DNA of 64,000 bases from Cercis canadensis (Eukaryota > Streptophyta > Magnoliopsida > Fabales > Fabaceae), in assembly GCA_003255065.1 (NCBI GenBank), contig QAOA01007771.1:16447-80446 (forward strand), read 5' to 3'. The notes under the pieces are model-generated. The model was not told where the DNA came from, searched no databases, and worked only from the letters and a program-made list of their open reading frames with translations. The position numbers and the translations under genes were made by a program. This document shows positions 1 through 11,809 of this stretch, piece after piece. The number at the start of each line of letters is the position of its first letter. Position 1 is the stretch's first letter.

Positions 1-14
1 GGATACATATATTA

Positions 15-848
15 CTATTTGCAACCACCGTTGCCAAATCCAATTTTCCCTCCTCCAACATCATATACTGTCTCCAACGTCAGTTGTTGCGTATTCCCAA
101 AAATAGTAGAATCTTCTCCCGGATAGGGTGCAAAAGGCAAACAAACAACCGAGGAGTTAACTGGATATGCAATGCCAATGTGGGGTATATCTACAGGAAC
201 ACCATTTGCAAACAAGAAGCTTATCTTTGGAATCTGAAGTTTCTGGTGACCACCAACATGGTAACAAGTGTCAAGAATATCAATCGGCTTCGCGAGCCGA
301 TAATGTGACATGGCTTTTCGGTATGCAGCTCGCAAAGTTGCATAATCCTTAGAAGGAAGCCTTGAGATCACAGCACCAGAATCAATGCTAGCAGTACCCT
401 TTTTGAAAACAATGGGAAGTTTAGTGTTACCAAGTTTTATTCCTACAAAGTCCAAGATATAACCCCCTTCTCTTAGCTGAGTTAACTTCAGTGATTTAGA
501 AACTGGTTTAGATTTGCCAAATTTGAGAAAACCAGTCTCACTTGGTTTTGATGGAAGACAATATGAAAACACTCTTTGATATTTTTCTGCTGATTGTCCG
601 ACAAAGGATAGAGGATCTTTGTCAAGCCCAAGTATACCATCAGCAGTGGTATTGAAATTATTGGATTCACCACAACCAAATATGATGTTGAAGGTATCAG
701 ATCCTACATTTAGCCTTTCTTTAGCGATAATTGCAACAGTGCTTGAGCCATTTGCGTAGTCTGCTTCGTACAGGCATGCCCTAGAAGAGCATGTTGTAAA
801 CCCTGTATCGTTATTGTAAGAATTAATGCCAAGGCAATTCGAAAGCAT
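15..848 (-). pseudogene. Nepenthesin-like aspartyl protease, C-terminal portion only
   Basis: The 277-residue frame is the middle and C-terminal part of a plant A1 (pepsin-type) aspartyl protease of the AED/At5g10770-like group, which are secreted or apoplastic. Visible family marks are FGCG near residue 57, GILGL and PLSFVGQ, FSYCLPS with a following TGFLKFG, the second catalytic motif IDSGAVISRLP, and a C-terminal IFGN followed by YDVGGGKIGFG. The family is usually about 430-480 residues. Here the signal peptide, propeptide and the first catalytic DTGS region are missing, and none is found in the 350 bases upstream of the frame, which run into a retrotransposon. The first Met is therefore only the first ATG after the break. 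I infer a truncated, non-functional gene. A distant upstream exon beyond the transposons is possible but less likely, since these genes usually have few introns. Confidence 0.8.
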
Positions 849-1199
849 TAATTAATTAGATATGTAAAATATATTAAAGTTATAGCAGCGAAGTTGCAAA
901 GATGCGGAATTTGGAGTGAGAAATGGAACATCCACCATAACTTTACGGGAGAAAGTAATAAGCTTTGATTAAATTGGTCGATATAATATAAATCGTTTGA
1001 AATTGAACCTTGCCTTAGATCTTATAAAATGTTGGATGTACTTCAAATTTTAAATTGATTAAAAAAAAAATAACAGTTTAATTATCATAAAAGTACCAGT
1101 ATATAATAATGAATTTTAGAATTTTGAAAATCTACTCTCTTAATTATTTCATTATAGATTATAAGAGTATACTTTACTACCCGCACTTTAGAGATCAAA
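849..1199. other. AT-rich spacer between protease remnant and gypsy LTR
   Basis: No coding, RNA or repeat feature is visible. The lower edge of the Ogre-type LTR lies somewhere in or just beyond this stretch. It cannot be fixed because no full second LTR is present for comparison. Confidence 0.5.
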
Positions 1200-4100
1200 A
1201 TCCATGATCTATAGTGACTTCTTCTTCTGTAACACATAATAACTTAACAAATAAAGAGTTTGTTATGAAAAAAGGACTTGTGTGTATACCTGCAGTTTCG
1301 TTGGCCAGTGTCCCAACGTCCCATTTAAGGAGTGCGAAGCGGAGTGGCGAAACTCTCATCACGAGAAAAATAAAAAGTATAAGGATGCATAATATGATGC
1401 AAAAGAATGGAGTCGCCACCAATCGTTTTATTCCAGTTTTAGATAAATGAAATGGTGCGATTGGACACCTAAAAGATTTGGTCTACGTTCAGAGTTTGGA
1501 TTCGGGGGTTGATTACGTGTAGGGAAGGTATTAGCACCCTAAGACGTCCGTTCTTAGAACGGTTACCTACTTAATCTTTTGTTATCTCTTAAAGTGAATT
1601 AAATTGGTCATAACAATATGTTTAAAATAGAGTAATACTTGGTTAGGTCCTACTAGTCCTTCTAGCAAAACCTAAAAATATGCCTCAAGACTATTAGGTA
1701 GAGTTCGTGATTGTCATTACAATCATTTCCCAATCTATTCCGTCATAAGCAAGTTTAACATTTTTTATTATTCGAGTAATAACTACAAAATACAATTCAT
1801 TATGCATGTTAGAAAGATGAATTTAAGATTTGTGGCAAAAGATTTTTATTGGAGGTATTTTTTTAGCCCACCAGTACATTTGGAAAGGCTAAAGGGATAC
1901 TCCTCACCTCCAGAATGTCAAAGAGTCGCTGTCATTATAGCTATCTTCAATCATTCCATCGTCGGTACTTTAATCCACATTATAAAGTAAATAAAAGCAT
2001 GATATTATGCATAGATAAAATTTTTGAAGAATTATGTATAGAAAAGATTTTTATCAGGAGTTAACCTCAAGCCTTATTAGTACCTCTGGCAAAACTAGAG
2101 AAACCCCTTTACCTCCGGAATGTCAAAATATCGCTATCATTATAGCTAAATTTTGACTATTCCCTCGTCGGTAATCTCAATCTAGCATAGGTAAAAAAAA
2201 AAAATGATGACAAAATGTAATGAGATGTATTATAATGCAACAAATAAATGCTAGAAAAATATTAATTAAAAAGATAAAGCAATATTGGGAATCTTATTGG
2301 CCATACCAATACCTCTGGCATAACCAAAAAAATTATCCCTCACCTCAGGAACATTAGAAAATAATTGTTAACACAATTATTTCCTAACTTAATCCGTCGT
2401 CGGACTTTAATTTTCTTTAAAAAGGAAAATGACTATGTACAATACAAAATGCATAATGCATGTAAAATAAATGAGACAAAATAAATTAGTATTTTTAAAA
2501 AATAAATAAATAAAAATAATAATAACAATATGCAAAGAACAAGATAAAAAAAAAACTATAAAATAAATAATTTAGAATGGCCAAAAAATGAAACATGAGT
2601 CCTAAATAAATGAACCCAAAAGAAAGCTAAAACTAAAATACATTAAATAATATAGCTTTTAAATNCCCCCCCCCCCCCCCCCAAAAAAAAACAGAATCCC
2701 ATTAAAAGAAACAAAGCCTAAGAAATAATGCATTTCTATCGTGCAATGATCAATTAAAAAAAAAAATGCAAACTAGTATATCTTGATATTTATATATAAA
2801 ACACATACACTATTGCTTAATAAAACAAACAATGATCTTTAAATTTAGACTAAGCTTATACTGAAGCAAAAGGATGAAAACAAAAAAAAGCAAGAGGCCA
2901 CATAAAGCCCAAATTAAAATGGCCTTAATATGGAGGAAACTAATGGGTTGGTTCTATTTCAGAGCTCAACTAAACTAAGCATATGTAAAAAGGGACTAAT
3001 GGACCAGCTTTAATGTGGCCCACGAATTTCAACACCAGCCCAAATAAATAACTTAAGCTCAAATGAAATACACCCAAATCAACAAAAACAAGAAGAGGCC
3101 CACGAATTCAGCATACAAAGAGGCCCATGAAGTCTAAACTACACAAAATAACAACTCAAAAAATAAAACATTAATTCAACACATAAAAGGGGCCATTAAA
3201 TCAACAAATGAAGAGGCCCATGAGACAATAAACACAGCACAAGCCCAAAAGAAACAAATCAGCCTTAAAAGAAAAAGACCCATAACTAAAATCCAAATAA
3301 GTAATTAAAACAAAAGAAACAAAACATTCAAACAAAGCAAGATAAAAAAAACGCATCAGGGGAAGAAACACGATACAGGGAGAGGCAAGGCAAATGGAGA
3401 GAAGGAAAACACCACCCCATCTCCTCCTTCCATCGCTGGATCCATGGACTCGATTTTTCAGCTAACAATGACCAAGGTAAGAACCCCTCTCTCTCTATTC
3501 CTCTACATACCTCTATTTCTCTTTTTGAAATTTTTTTCTCTCTCTAAAAAAAAGCCTCTTTCTCTTTCCAAAAATCCTTTCTCTTTCTAAAAAATTCCTC
3601 ACTCTAACCGGTTTCCTTCTTTAAAATGGAAGATAGTTATGAGGTTGGATGCTTTATTGGCTTAAAAAAAATTAGTTCTCTCTTTTTTTCAAATAGGTTT
3701 CTCTCTCTAAAAAGGGGTTTCTCTCTCTAAAAATTGAGGATCCTCATCTATGTATTTTTTTGTTCTTTTTCTGTAAATGTTGTTTATCTCTCTAGATTGG
3801 GTGTTAATGGATATGGGAATAAGTTAATTTTTTTGATCTATCTGTCTTTCTCTTCCTCTAATAACCTTTGTTTTAATTTTTTTTTTTTGGTTCGATTTGT
3901 CCAAGAAAAGAAATGAAAGGGGCGGAGCCACCACCGCCAGTGGCACCACCCTTCCTTGCTTCAGAAACAAAAATGGAGGAGGCAAGAGATCTTCCCTTTT
4001 TTTTTAACTTACATATGTGGGTTGGATGTATATCCGTATAATACAAAATCAACAAAAAAGGAAATATTTAGCTTAAAAAGAATGATGAGATAGTGTTGAT

Positions 4101-4668
4101 ACCTAGATACCTGCTGTACTCTTTCTTCCTCTCAACTTTCTGAGACTTTGCCTCTGAATTTTCGGTTCCCTCTGTGTGCTTGCTTTCTATTTCGTTTCAG
4201 AGTTTTTTCCTCCGTTTTTCTGTGTATCAGCTTCTTTTTTTTTGGTATTGCTCTCGTGTCTGTGTTTTTTTTTCATTGCTTATATCTCTTTTTATAGGCA
4301 CAAATTTGTGCAAGTTGCACTGATGTGAGTTGCTAATTTCCTGCTGTTTTCAGGCTGCAAGAAGCATGGTAGGGATAGTGCCGGATTGGTGACTTTGCCG
4401 AAATATGGATTGCTGCCTTGCTTGTTGCCTTCAACAACATTTATTTATTCTCTACTTTTTTATTTTATTATTCATTTGTAATAATAATTTTTTTTGCATT
4501 TTAATATTCTTTAAGTTATATATATATATTTTTTGTGATTTTTGTTAGCATTTTTAGCTATATTTGTTTTATTTTGTAGTATTGAAATATTTTAATTGAG
4601 CACACAAAAATATGGTTCCAAAGACCATGATCCCAAAAATAATCCATGTACAAATTTGGGTGTCAACA
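1200..4668 (-). repeat. Long 3' LTR of the Ogre-type element
   Basis: On the minus strand the LTR starts with TGTTGACACCC at 4668, directly after a polypurine tract, and runs to about 1200. It includes pyrimidine-rich blocks (3480-3900) and a stretch typical of Tat/Ogre LTRs around 1410-1560 (plus strand GGAGTCGCCACCAAT and ATTAGCACCCTAAGACGTCC). About 3.4 kb, long even for gypsy elements but normal for Ogre. An N followed by a C homopolymer at 2665 marks an assembly weak point. The far end is not precisely placed. Confidence 0.7.
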
Positions 4669-4684
4669 ATTGCCCCCCTTTGCT
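4669..4684 (-). other. Polypurine tract of the Ogre-type element
   Basis: Minus-strand AGCAAAGGGGGGCAAT lies immediately before the LTR start TGTTGACACCC. A purine run ending at an LTR is the plus-strand DNA priming site used by LTR retroelements, and it fixes element orientation and LTR boundary. Confidence 0.8.
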
Positions 4685-4824
4685 TGTCTGTTTATAAATA
4701 AATGACGAGCAAAAGAGTTGATCCAAATTTGTACGAGGCATGAAATCAAGGGTTTGCAGAAATAAAAAAAAGGTACTTACACAAGTTAAGCATGACTAGA
4801 TATTAGTCATAAAAGTCAAAAGAA

Positions 4825-5440
4825 GACCTAGACAAGCTAGGCTCGACCCAGCCAAAGCTGAATTTGATTTAATGACGAGAAAAATAAACGGCGAGAAAGA
4901 TAAACAATGACCTAGACAGGCTAGGCTCGACCCAAACAGGATGCATTCGATTTAGCGACATGAAATTAGACAATGACCTAGGGTATTCGGGTTCAACCCA
5001 GCCAAACTGGATTCGATTTAACAGGAGGAAAATTAAACAATGACCTAGGGTATCCGGGCTAGACCTAACGACGGTGGATTCGATTTAACGACGGGAAAAT
5101 TAAACAATGACCCAGGGTATCCAGGCCCGACCCAACGACGGTGGATTCGATTTAACAACAGCAAAAATAAACAAGAACTTAGACAGGCTAGGCCCGATCC
5201 AACCAAGGTGGATTCGATTTAACAACAGGAAAATTAAACAATGACCCAGGGTATCCAAGCTCGATCCAACCAAGGTGGATTCGATTTAACAACAGGAAAA
5301 TTAAACAATGACCCAGGGTATCCGGGCTCGACCCAACCAAGGTGGATTCAATTTAACAACAGAAAAAATAAACAAGGACCTAGATAGGCTAGGCTCAATC
5401 CAGACAGGCTGAATTCGATTTAACAACAGAAAAATAAATG
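4825..5440 (-). repeat. 67-bp tandem array in the 3' UTR of the Ogre-type element
   Basis: About nine head-to-tail units of roughly 67 bp. Every unit shares a core reading (plus strand) GTGGATTCGATTTAACAAC and begins with one of two alternating headers, GACCTAGACAGGCTAGGC or GACCCAGGGTATCCGGGC. Units are diverged, yet neighbours at 5050-5340 are much more alike than the outer ones. Tandem repeats between pol and the 3' LTR are a known feature of Tat/Ogre elements (the pea Ogre repeat PisTR-A is the classic case). Confidence 0.9.
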
Positions 5441-6445
5441 GGTGATGGATATGATATGCAATGCATGCTCCATGTATGTCAATTTATTTGTTAAATTTGA
5501 GAAACATTTTGGATTTTGGAAAATTTCCGTTTTACTTTTTTTTTTTTTTGACCTCGTACGACTGGTTCGGACGATGTCAAGGATGAACAATAACAAAATC
5601 TTAGTCGTCAGTAAAAAGGTAAAGCCTGCTCTTGGATCCATGTTCTTCACCTATGATATAGAGAAATGATCAATAGTATTACTCTTAAGATAACTCCTCT
5701 TCTGCAAAGTCAATCTTTTGCTCAACTAATATATGCTTGGGAATTCAATGTGTTCCCTACAAGCTCTTTGAATTTCACATGCTTAATTCTTGATACGCTT
5801 AGCCAAAGTTAACACATGTTTCCCATTTTAGTATATAATCATTATGAGAAAGCATATTCAATTAGCAAAATGGGTTACAATCAGGTGAATATAGTTATAG
5901 ACGATGTGGGAAAAGATTAATCATTCAAATGGGAAAATGTACAATAAAGACATTATGAAATCAACAACAAGAAGAAGGTAGAATAAGATTTCTGGCTCTT
6001 TCAGTGATAACTTTTAAGATGAATAATGACATCTGCCCCAGTATATGATTCTGAAAACCCTATAATTGGCTCTTCTGCATATCATCTGATCCCCTTTTGT
6101 GTACTTGACCACTTCTTTAAATTTCTCATTCCCGTGAAAACTTTCCTCATATTCACTGCTTGTGTTGCTATCTTTGACCTTGACTTTTGCTTATGTTTTT
6201 CTTTCAACTTTTCCATCTATCAAGTCACTTTATTTCATTTTTTAGCTCTAACTTTTGCCTTGGTTGCCTTTTTAGGTTTTCAACCAAACGAGTCATTTCC
6301 CCTTTTTAGAACCCTAACTTTTGCCTAGGTGGTCTTTTCAGGTTTTCAACCTAGCAGGTTAATTACTCATTTATTTTTTTTTTAGAAAGCAAAATGGGAC
6401 AAAGTAACTTCATTGATTGAATGAAAGAAAATACAGGAAAGCCCT
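5441..6445 (-). other. Spacer between integrase and 3' tandem array
   Basis: Non-coding 3' region of the Ogre-type element. I see no recognisable protein similarity. Two related short segments near 6245-6290 and 6305-6350 share the string TTTTAGGTTTTCAACC or a close variant. Confidence 0.5.
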
Positions 6446-7825
6446 TTATGCATAGTATTTTTTGACTACATCTGAGTTTACAGGACGTAGTAATTCTTCT
6501 CCATCCATCTTAGCAAGGATCAATGCTCCTCTAGAGAAAGCTCGCTTCACCACATACGGTCCTTCATAGTTCAGAGTCCATTTCCCACGATGATCCTTTT
6601 GGATTGGTAAGATCTTTTTCAATACCAAATCTCGTTCTTAAAATTGATGCGGTCGCACTTTCTTGGAGTGAGCCCTCATCATTCTTCTTTGATAGAGTTG
6701 GCCATGACATAACACAGCTAATCTTTTTCCTTCAATGAGGTTTAATTGATCATACCGTGCTCATGTCCATTCGGCCTCCTCTAATTCTGCCTCCATGATC
6801 ACCCTTAATGAGGGTATTTGTACCTCAATTAGAAGCACGACTTCCATCCCATAAACTAGTGAGAAAGGAGTTGCCCCTGTAGAAGTGCGGACTGTCGTGC
6901 GATAACCATGAAGAGCAAAGGGAAGCATCTCATGCCAATCCTTGTATGATACAATCATCTTTTCGATGATCTTCTTAATGTTTTTGTTGGCTGCCTCAAC
7001 TGCTCCGTTCATTTTTGGGCGATATGGGGATGAGTTATGATGTCTTATCTTAAATTTTTCACATAGTTCTGTCATCAACTTGTTCAAATTCATCGCATTA
7101 TCCGTAATGATCCTCTCAGGTATACCGTAGTGACAAATCAAATCCTTCGTGATGAATTTGAGCACCGCTCCTTTGGTCACATGGGAATAAGTAGCAGCTT
7201 CAACCCATTTTGTGAAGTAATCAATTGTAACCAAAATGAAGCGATGCCCATTTGAGGCTTTTGGTTCGATTGGGCCTATAACATCCATGCCCCACATTGA
7301 GAATGGCCATGGTGCTGATAAAACATTTAGAGGTATGGGCGGTGTATGGATCTTATCAGCATATATCTAACACTTATGGCATTTTCTCACATAATTGATG
7401 CAATCAGATTCCATTGTCAACCAATAATATCCTGCCCTTAATATCTTTCTTGCCATAACCTGCCCATTTGCATGTGTTCCACAAATACCCTCATGTACAT
7501 CTTCAATGATCCTCTTTGCCTCTGGTATATCAACACACCTCAGAAGCATTGTATCATAATTTCTTTTGTATAATACATCCTCATTTAGGAAGAAACCCAT
7601 TGCCAATCTCCTTATAGTTCTTTTGTCATTTTCTGAGGCACTGGTTGGGTATTCCCTGTTTTTGATGAAAGATTTAATATCTTGATACCATGGTTTCCCG
7701 TCAAGCTCTTCTTCCATCACCAAGCAGTATGTTGAGCAATCTCGCCCAGTCATCTTTATGAGCGGCATCTTTTTATCATTATTAATTTTAAACATTGAAG
7801 ACAGGGTTACCAGTGCATCAGCCAA
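6446..7825 (-). mobile_element. Integrase region of the Ogre-type element
   Basis: Three blocks read on the minus strand. 7367-7825 has the linker and the zinc-binding HHCC-type segment ending CINYVRKCHKC. 6761-7297 is the catalytic core beginning WGMDVIGPIEPKASNG, with ERIITDN and PKMNGAVEAANK. 6446-6628 is the C-terminal part with GKWTLNYEGPYVVKRAF. The order and sequence are those of Ty3-gypsy Tat-lineage integrases. Decayed. Confidence 0.88.
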
Positions 7826-7930
7826 TTGATTATCTTCTCGAGGAATATGCTAAAAGGTAATCTCCTCAAATTACTTAGACAACTCTTTTAAGTAGTCATG
7901 GTATGGAATCAATTTGGAATCTCGAGTCTC

Positions 7931-8760
7931 TCATTCCCCTTTCAATTGATTAATCACCAAAGCTGAATCTCCATATACTTCTAAATTTTTTGCTTTTGAT
8001 TCTAGGGCTGCTTGCATTCCCATGGTGCATGCTTCGTATTCGGCTATATTATTTGTGCAGTCAAAACATAGTCCGACAGTAATTGGGATAAGCTTCTCTT
8101 CAGGAGAAATCAGCACAACGCCGATTCCATACCCCAATGCATTAGAGGCTCCATCAAATAACAAAGTCCATTTATCACCTCTTGACGTCCCTTCATCTTT
8201 GACTAATGTCATTATGTCTTTATCCGGAAAATCGCATTCCATCGACCCTTAGCTTTCTACAAGTTGATTAGTTAAGTAGTCGGCTAGTGCGCTTCCTTTT
8301 ATCGCTTTTTGTGTGACATGTCGTATTCAGATAAAAGAACTTGCCATCGTGCGATTCTTCCTGTGAGAGCTGGTTTTTCAAAGATATATTTGATTGGATC
8401 CATTTTAGACACTAGCCAAGTTGTATAATACAACATATATGGTCGCAAATGATGAGCTGCCCAAGCCAAAGCACAACACATGCGTTCTAACAATGAGTAT
8501 TTAGCTTCATAATGCGTGAAATTTTTGCTCAAGTAGTAAATGGTATGTTTTTTTCTTCCTAATTCATCATGTTGCCCCAGTACACAACCCATTGATTCTT
8601 CAAGCACCGTTAGATACATAACGATAGGTCTCCCTGGTACTGGTGGGAGTGGAACTGGAGGTTCTTGCAAGTATTGTTTGATTTTCTCAAATGCCCTCTG
8701 ACAATCTTCATTCCATTCAGAAGTTTGATTTTTTGCACAGCAACTTGAACATGGGTTCAC
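7931..8760 (-). mobile_element. Dual RNase H region of the Ogre-type element
   Basis: 8299-8760 holds the conventional RT-linked RNase H (HYEAKYSLLERMCCALAWA, LRPYML, LTGRIARWQVLLSEYD). 7931-8242 holds a second, archaeal/plant-type RNase H (WTLLFDGASNALGYGIGVVL, NNIAEYEA, VYGDSALVINQLKG). Two RNase H domains in this order are a hallmark of the plant Tat clade. Decayed fossil copy. Confidence 0.87.
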
Positions 8761-8863
8761 AAGTGGCAGTCAACTGGGATATAAATCTTGCAATGTAATT
8801 TAATCTTCTTAAGAATCCTCAAACTTCTTTCTCTGTACAAGGAGCTGACATTTCTAAGATTGC

Positions 8864-9757
8864 TCAAACTTTATCGGGATCTACTTCTATCCCTTTTTGA
8901 CTAACCACAAATCCCAAGAGCTTTCCAGATCTTACACCAAATGTGCATTTAGCTGGATTCAAACGAAGCCGGTACTTTCTCAATCGATCAAAGAGCTTTT
9001 GTAAGTTAACAATGTGGTATTCTTCTGTTTTAGATTTTGTAATCATATCATCGACATACACTTCTATTTCTTTGTGCATTATGTCATGAAACAAGGTTAC
9101 CATAGCCCTTTGATACGTTGCTCCAGCATTTTTCAATCCGAACGACATTACTTGATAGCAGAAGATACCCCATAGAGTGGTGAAAGTTGTCTTTTCAATG
9201 TCTTCTGGAGCCATTTTAATTTGATTATAGCCTGAGAAACCGTCCATGAAAGAGAACACAGAATGTCTAGCTGTGTTATCCACAAGTACATCAATATGTG
9301 GTAATGGAAAGTCATCCTTAGGGCTAGCTCTATTCAAATCCCGATAATCGACACACATGCGAACTTTTCCATCTTTTTTCGGAACTGGAACGATGTTAGC
9401 GACCCATTTGGGATATCTTACCACTGCGAGAAAGCCAGCATCAAATTACTTTTTAACTTCTTCTCTGATCTTTAGAGACATTTTAGTTTTTATTCGTCTA
9501 AGCTTTTGTTTGACGAGCATACACTCAGGTTTTAATGGCAACTTATGGGCAACAATATCTGCATCAAGTCCAGGCATATCTTGATATGACCATGCAAACA
9601 CATCACTGTAATCATGGAGAAGTCTGATCAGCTTTTTGCGTTCATTCTTTTTCATTAAAGTACCAATCTTCACCTCTTTTTTTTCATTCTTCATCCCAAG
9701 ATCAATCACTTCAATTGACTCCTCATGAGGTTCAATTTCTTTATCCTCTTCTTCCAC
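8864..9757 (-). mobile_element. Reverse transcriptase of the Ogre-type element
   Basis: 9446-9757 contains the leader into RT (DVFAWSYQDMPGLD, then HKLPLKPE). 8864-9424 contains the RT palm: VPVPKKDGKVRMCVDYRDLN, DFPLPHID, FSFMDGFSGYNQIKMAPED, MSFGLKNAGATYQRAM, EVYVDDMITKS and KCTFGV. This is a standard Ty3-gypsy RT. Decayed. Confidence 0.92.
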
Positions 9758-10111
9758 TAATCTTAGAAGTTCAGAGGAAGGCTCTCAATCTTCTTCTTTG
9801 TCACTCTCAGCACAATTAATGGGGTGTTCAAAATCATAAGGTGGAATAGTAACACTATCATCTTCAAGTTTATCATTTTTAGATTTGCAGGGTTTCGACA
9901 ATAAATTGAGAGTAATGAATAAATAAGAACAAAAGGTTAATTTAAAGGAGATGCGGGATCAAGAGAATAAATAGTAGAGAGAATATAAGAGAGTGCTTTG
10001 ACAACTAAAAATGCATTTATCATATGAAAAAAAAATATACTAAAACATGAAACCTAATTTACAATCTCATCCTAAAGCCTTGGGTAGAGCAATAAGATTA
10101 GTATCATAGAA

Positions 10112-11266
10112 TTACTCTGAGTGAAACTCTAAGACTTCAGAGAATTCGACAATTTCCCAATTGTTGAGTTGAGCATTAAGTGCACTAGGGAAGACTAGGT
10201 TGACTTCTTCATTGGTAAAGCAATCAATTGTTGACACTTGATCTGAAAATGATATTCCCCCACTTCGAAAGCTTTGGTACAGGTCACATATGTGCAGTCC
10301 CCTAATTCTTGGCTCTCTATTCTCCAGCCGAGCGAGCCTTTTTTCTTTCTTTTCTTCCATGACTCTCTTCCTATCAGCCTTGGTAGGTTGATATCCTAAC
10401 CCAAATTTTTCATGTTTTTCACGAAGCTGTAGAGACACTTTAATACCCTGACCATTCTTCCCTAATCCTTTTCTAAGCGTATATCCTTGTTTCAACATAA
10501 CCTTAGCCATCATCACAGAAGTATTGGATAATTGAGATTTTGGCATTTGGGATCCTTCACAAATGTAAGTGGCATTAGCAACTTCAAAGGTTTGGAATGC
10601 CGTCTCAAGGGCCTCTTCAACAACTTCAATGTAAGGAGTTGATGAAGGTTTAGATACAAGTAAATCCTCTTCACCAAAAATAATCACTAACTTGTTTTTC
10701 ACTATGAATTTCACTTTTTGGTGCAGGGTAGAAGGCACGGCACCAGCATAATGAATCCAAGGGCTTCCCAACAAGCAATTATAAGCCGGAGCAATATCCA
10801 TTACCTGGAATATTATGCTAAACTCATTGGGGCCAATCTGAATCAGGATCTTCATCTCTCCAATGACCTCTCTCCTTGTCCCATCAAATGCCCTTACTAT
10901 CATTGTGCTAGACTTCATGTATGACCTATCAATAGGTAATTTTGACAGCGTTGTCATTGGCATTACATTCAAAGAAGAACCATTATCAACAAGCACCCTC
11001 ACTATTATATGGTCATTGCATTTCACAGAAATGTAGAGCGCCTTGTTATGCCACATTCCCTCAATAGGTATCTCATCATCAGTATAGGTGATATAATTAT
11101 CAGCAATGATATTGCTGACAATACCACCCAACTTGTCAACGGTGATATCATAAGAAACATGAGCTTGATTTAATATCTTCATTAACACTTGTCGATGAGG
11201 TTCAGAGTTTAAAAATAAGGAGAGTAATGATATTCTGGCAGGAGTTCGATTCAATTGCTCAATCAC
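10112..11266 (-). mobile_element. Aspartic protease with a G-patch-like segment, Ogre-type element
   Basis: A long open stretch with LYISVKCNDHIIVRVLVDNG followed by SSLNVMP, the retroelement protease core of the Tat lineage, then CLLGSPWIHYAGAVPSTLHQ. Further on, MLKQGYTLRKGLGKNGQGI resembles a G-patch (glycine-rich RNA-binding) segment, followed by a charged region (KADRKRVMEEKKEKRLARLE). The open frame here is notably long for a decayed element. Confidence 0.82.
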
Positions 11267-11809
11267 TTTGAATTCACTTTACTTAATGATTTTCAAAAAC
11301 TCACAGGCCTCTGCTTCAGATACACTTTTCTTGCGCTCATCACATTTGACCCCTACGGGTTCCTCCATTCTTCTTTCATCATGCTTACCTCTTTTTGCAA
11401 AATTCTCTTCTGTTTTCTTTTTTCCTTTACGATGTTATTCTATTTCTTTCAACCTTCGTTCCTCCAACTCTTCGGGGATGTAACAACAACCGCTTCAGGT
11501 CATCCCACTAACTCCAGATATGTTTGTGGTGGCTGAGAATACCTGAGAGCTAGATGAAGCTTTAAACTGGTCCACATGGGAGTTGCCTTCAAGAATTTGA
11601 GAGTCATATTTCCATGGCACAACTTTTGTATCCTTGTAAGGAAAAGGATTTGACACTTGGATAGTAATAGGTTATGGCCCGTAAGAGTGTTCAAGAGGAG
11701 CTTCTGAGCTGATCTTCTTGGTGTAGTGAAGCACTAATGGCTTTGGAGTAGTGATGGATAACTCACCAATTGGTAGGGTATCTACAGAGGCTTGAATGCC
11801 TATGAATTC

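Noticed and set aside
1195-1450. Short ORFs on both strands near 1.2-1.45 kb
   Set aside because: Inside the Ogre LTR and duplicated in the inverted piece at 15.5 kb, so they are LTR sequence, not genes.
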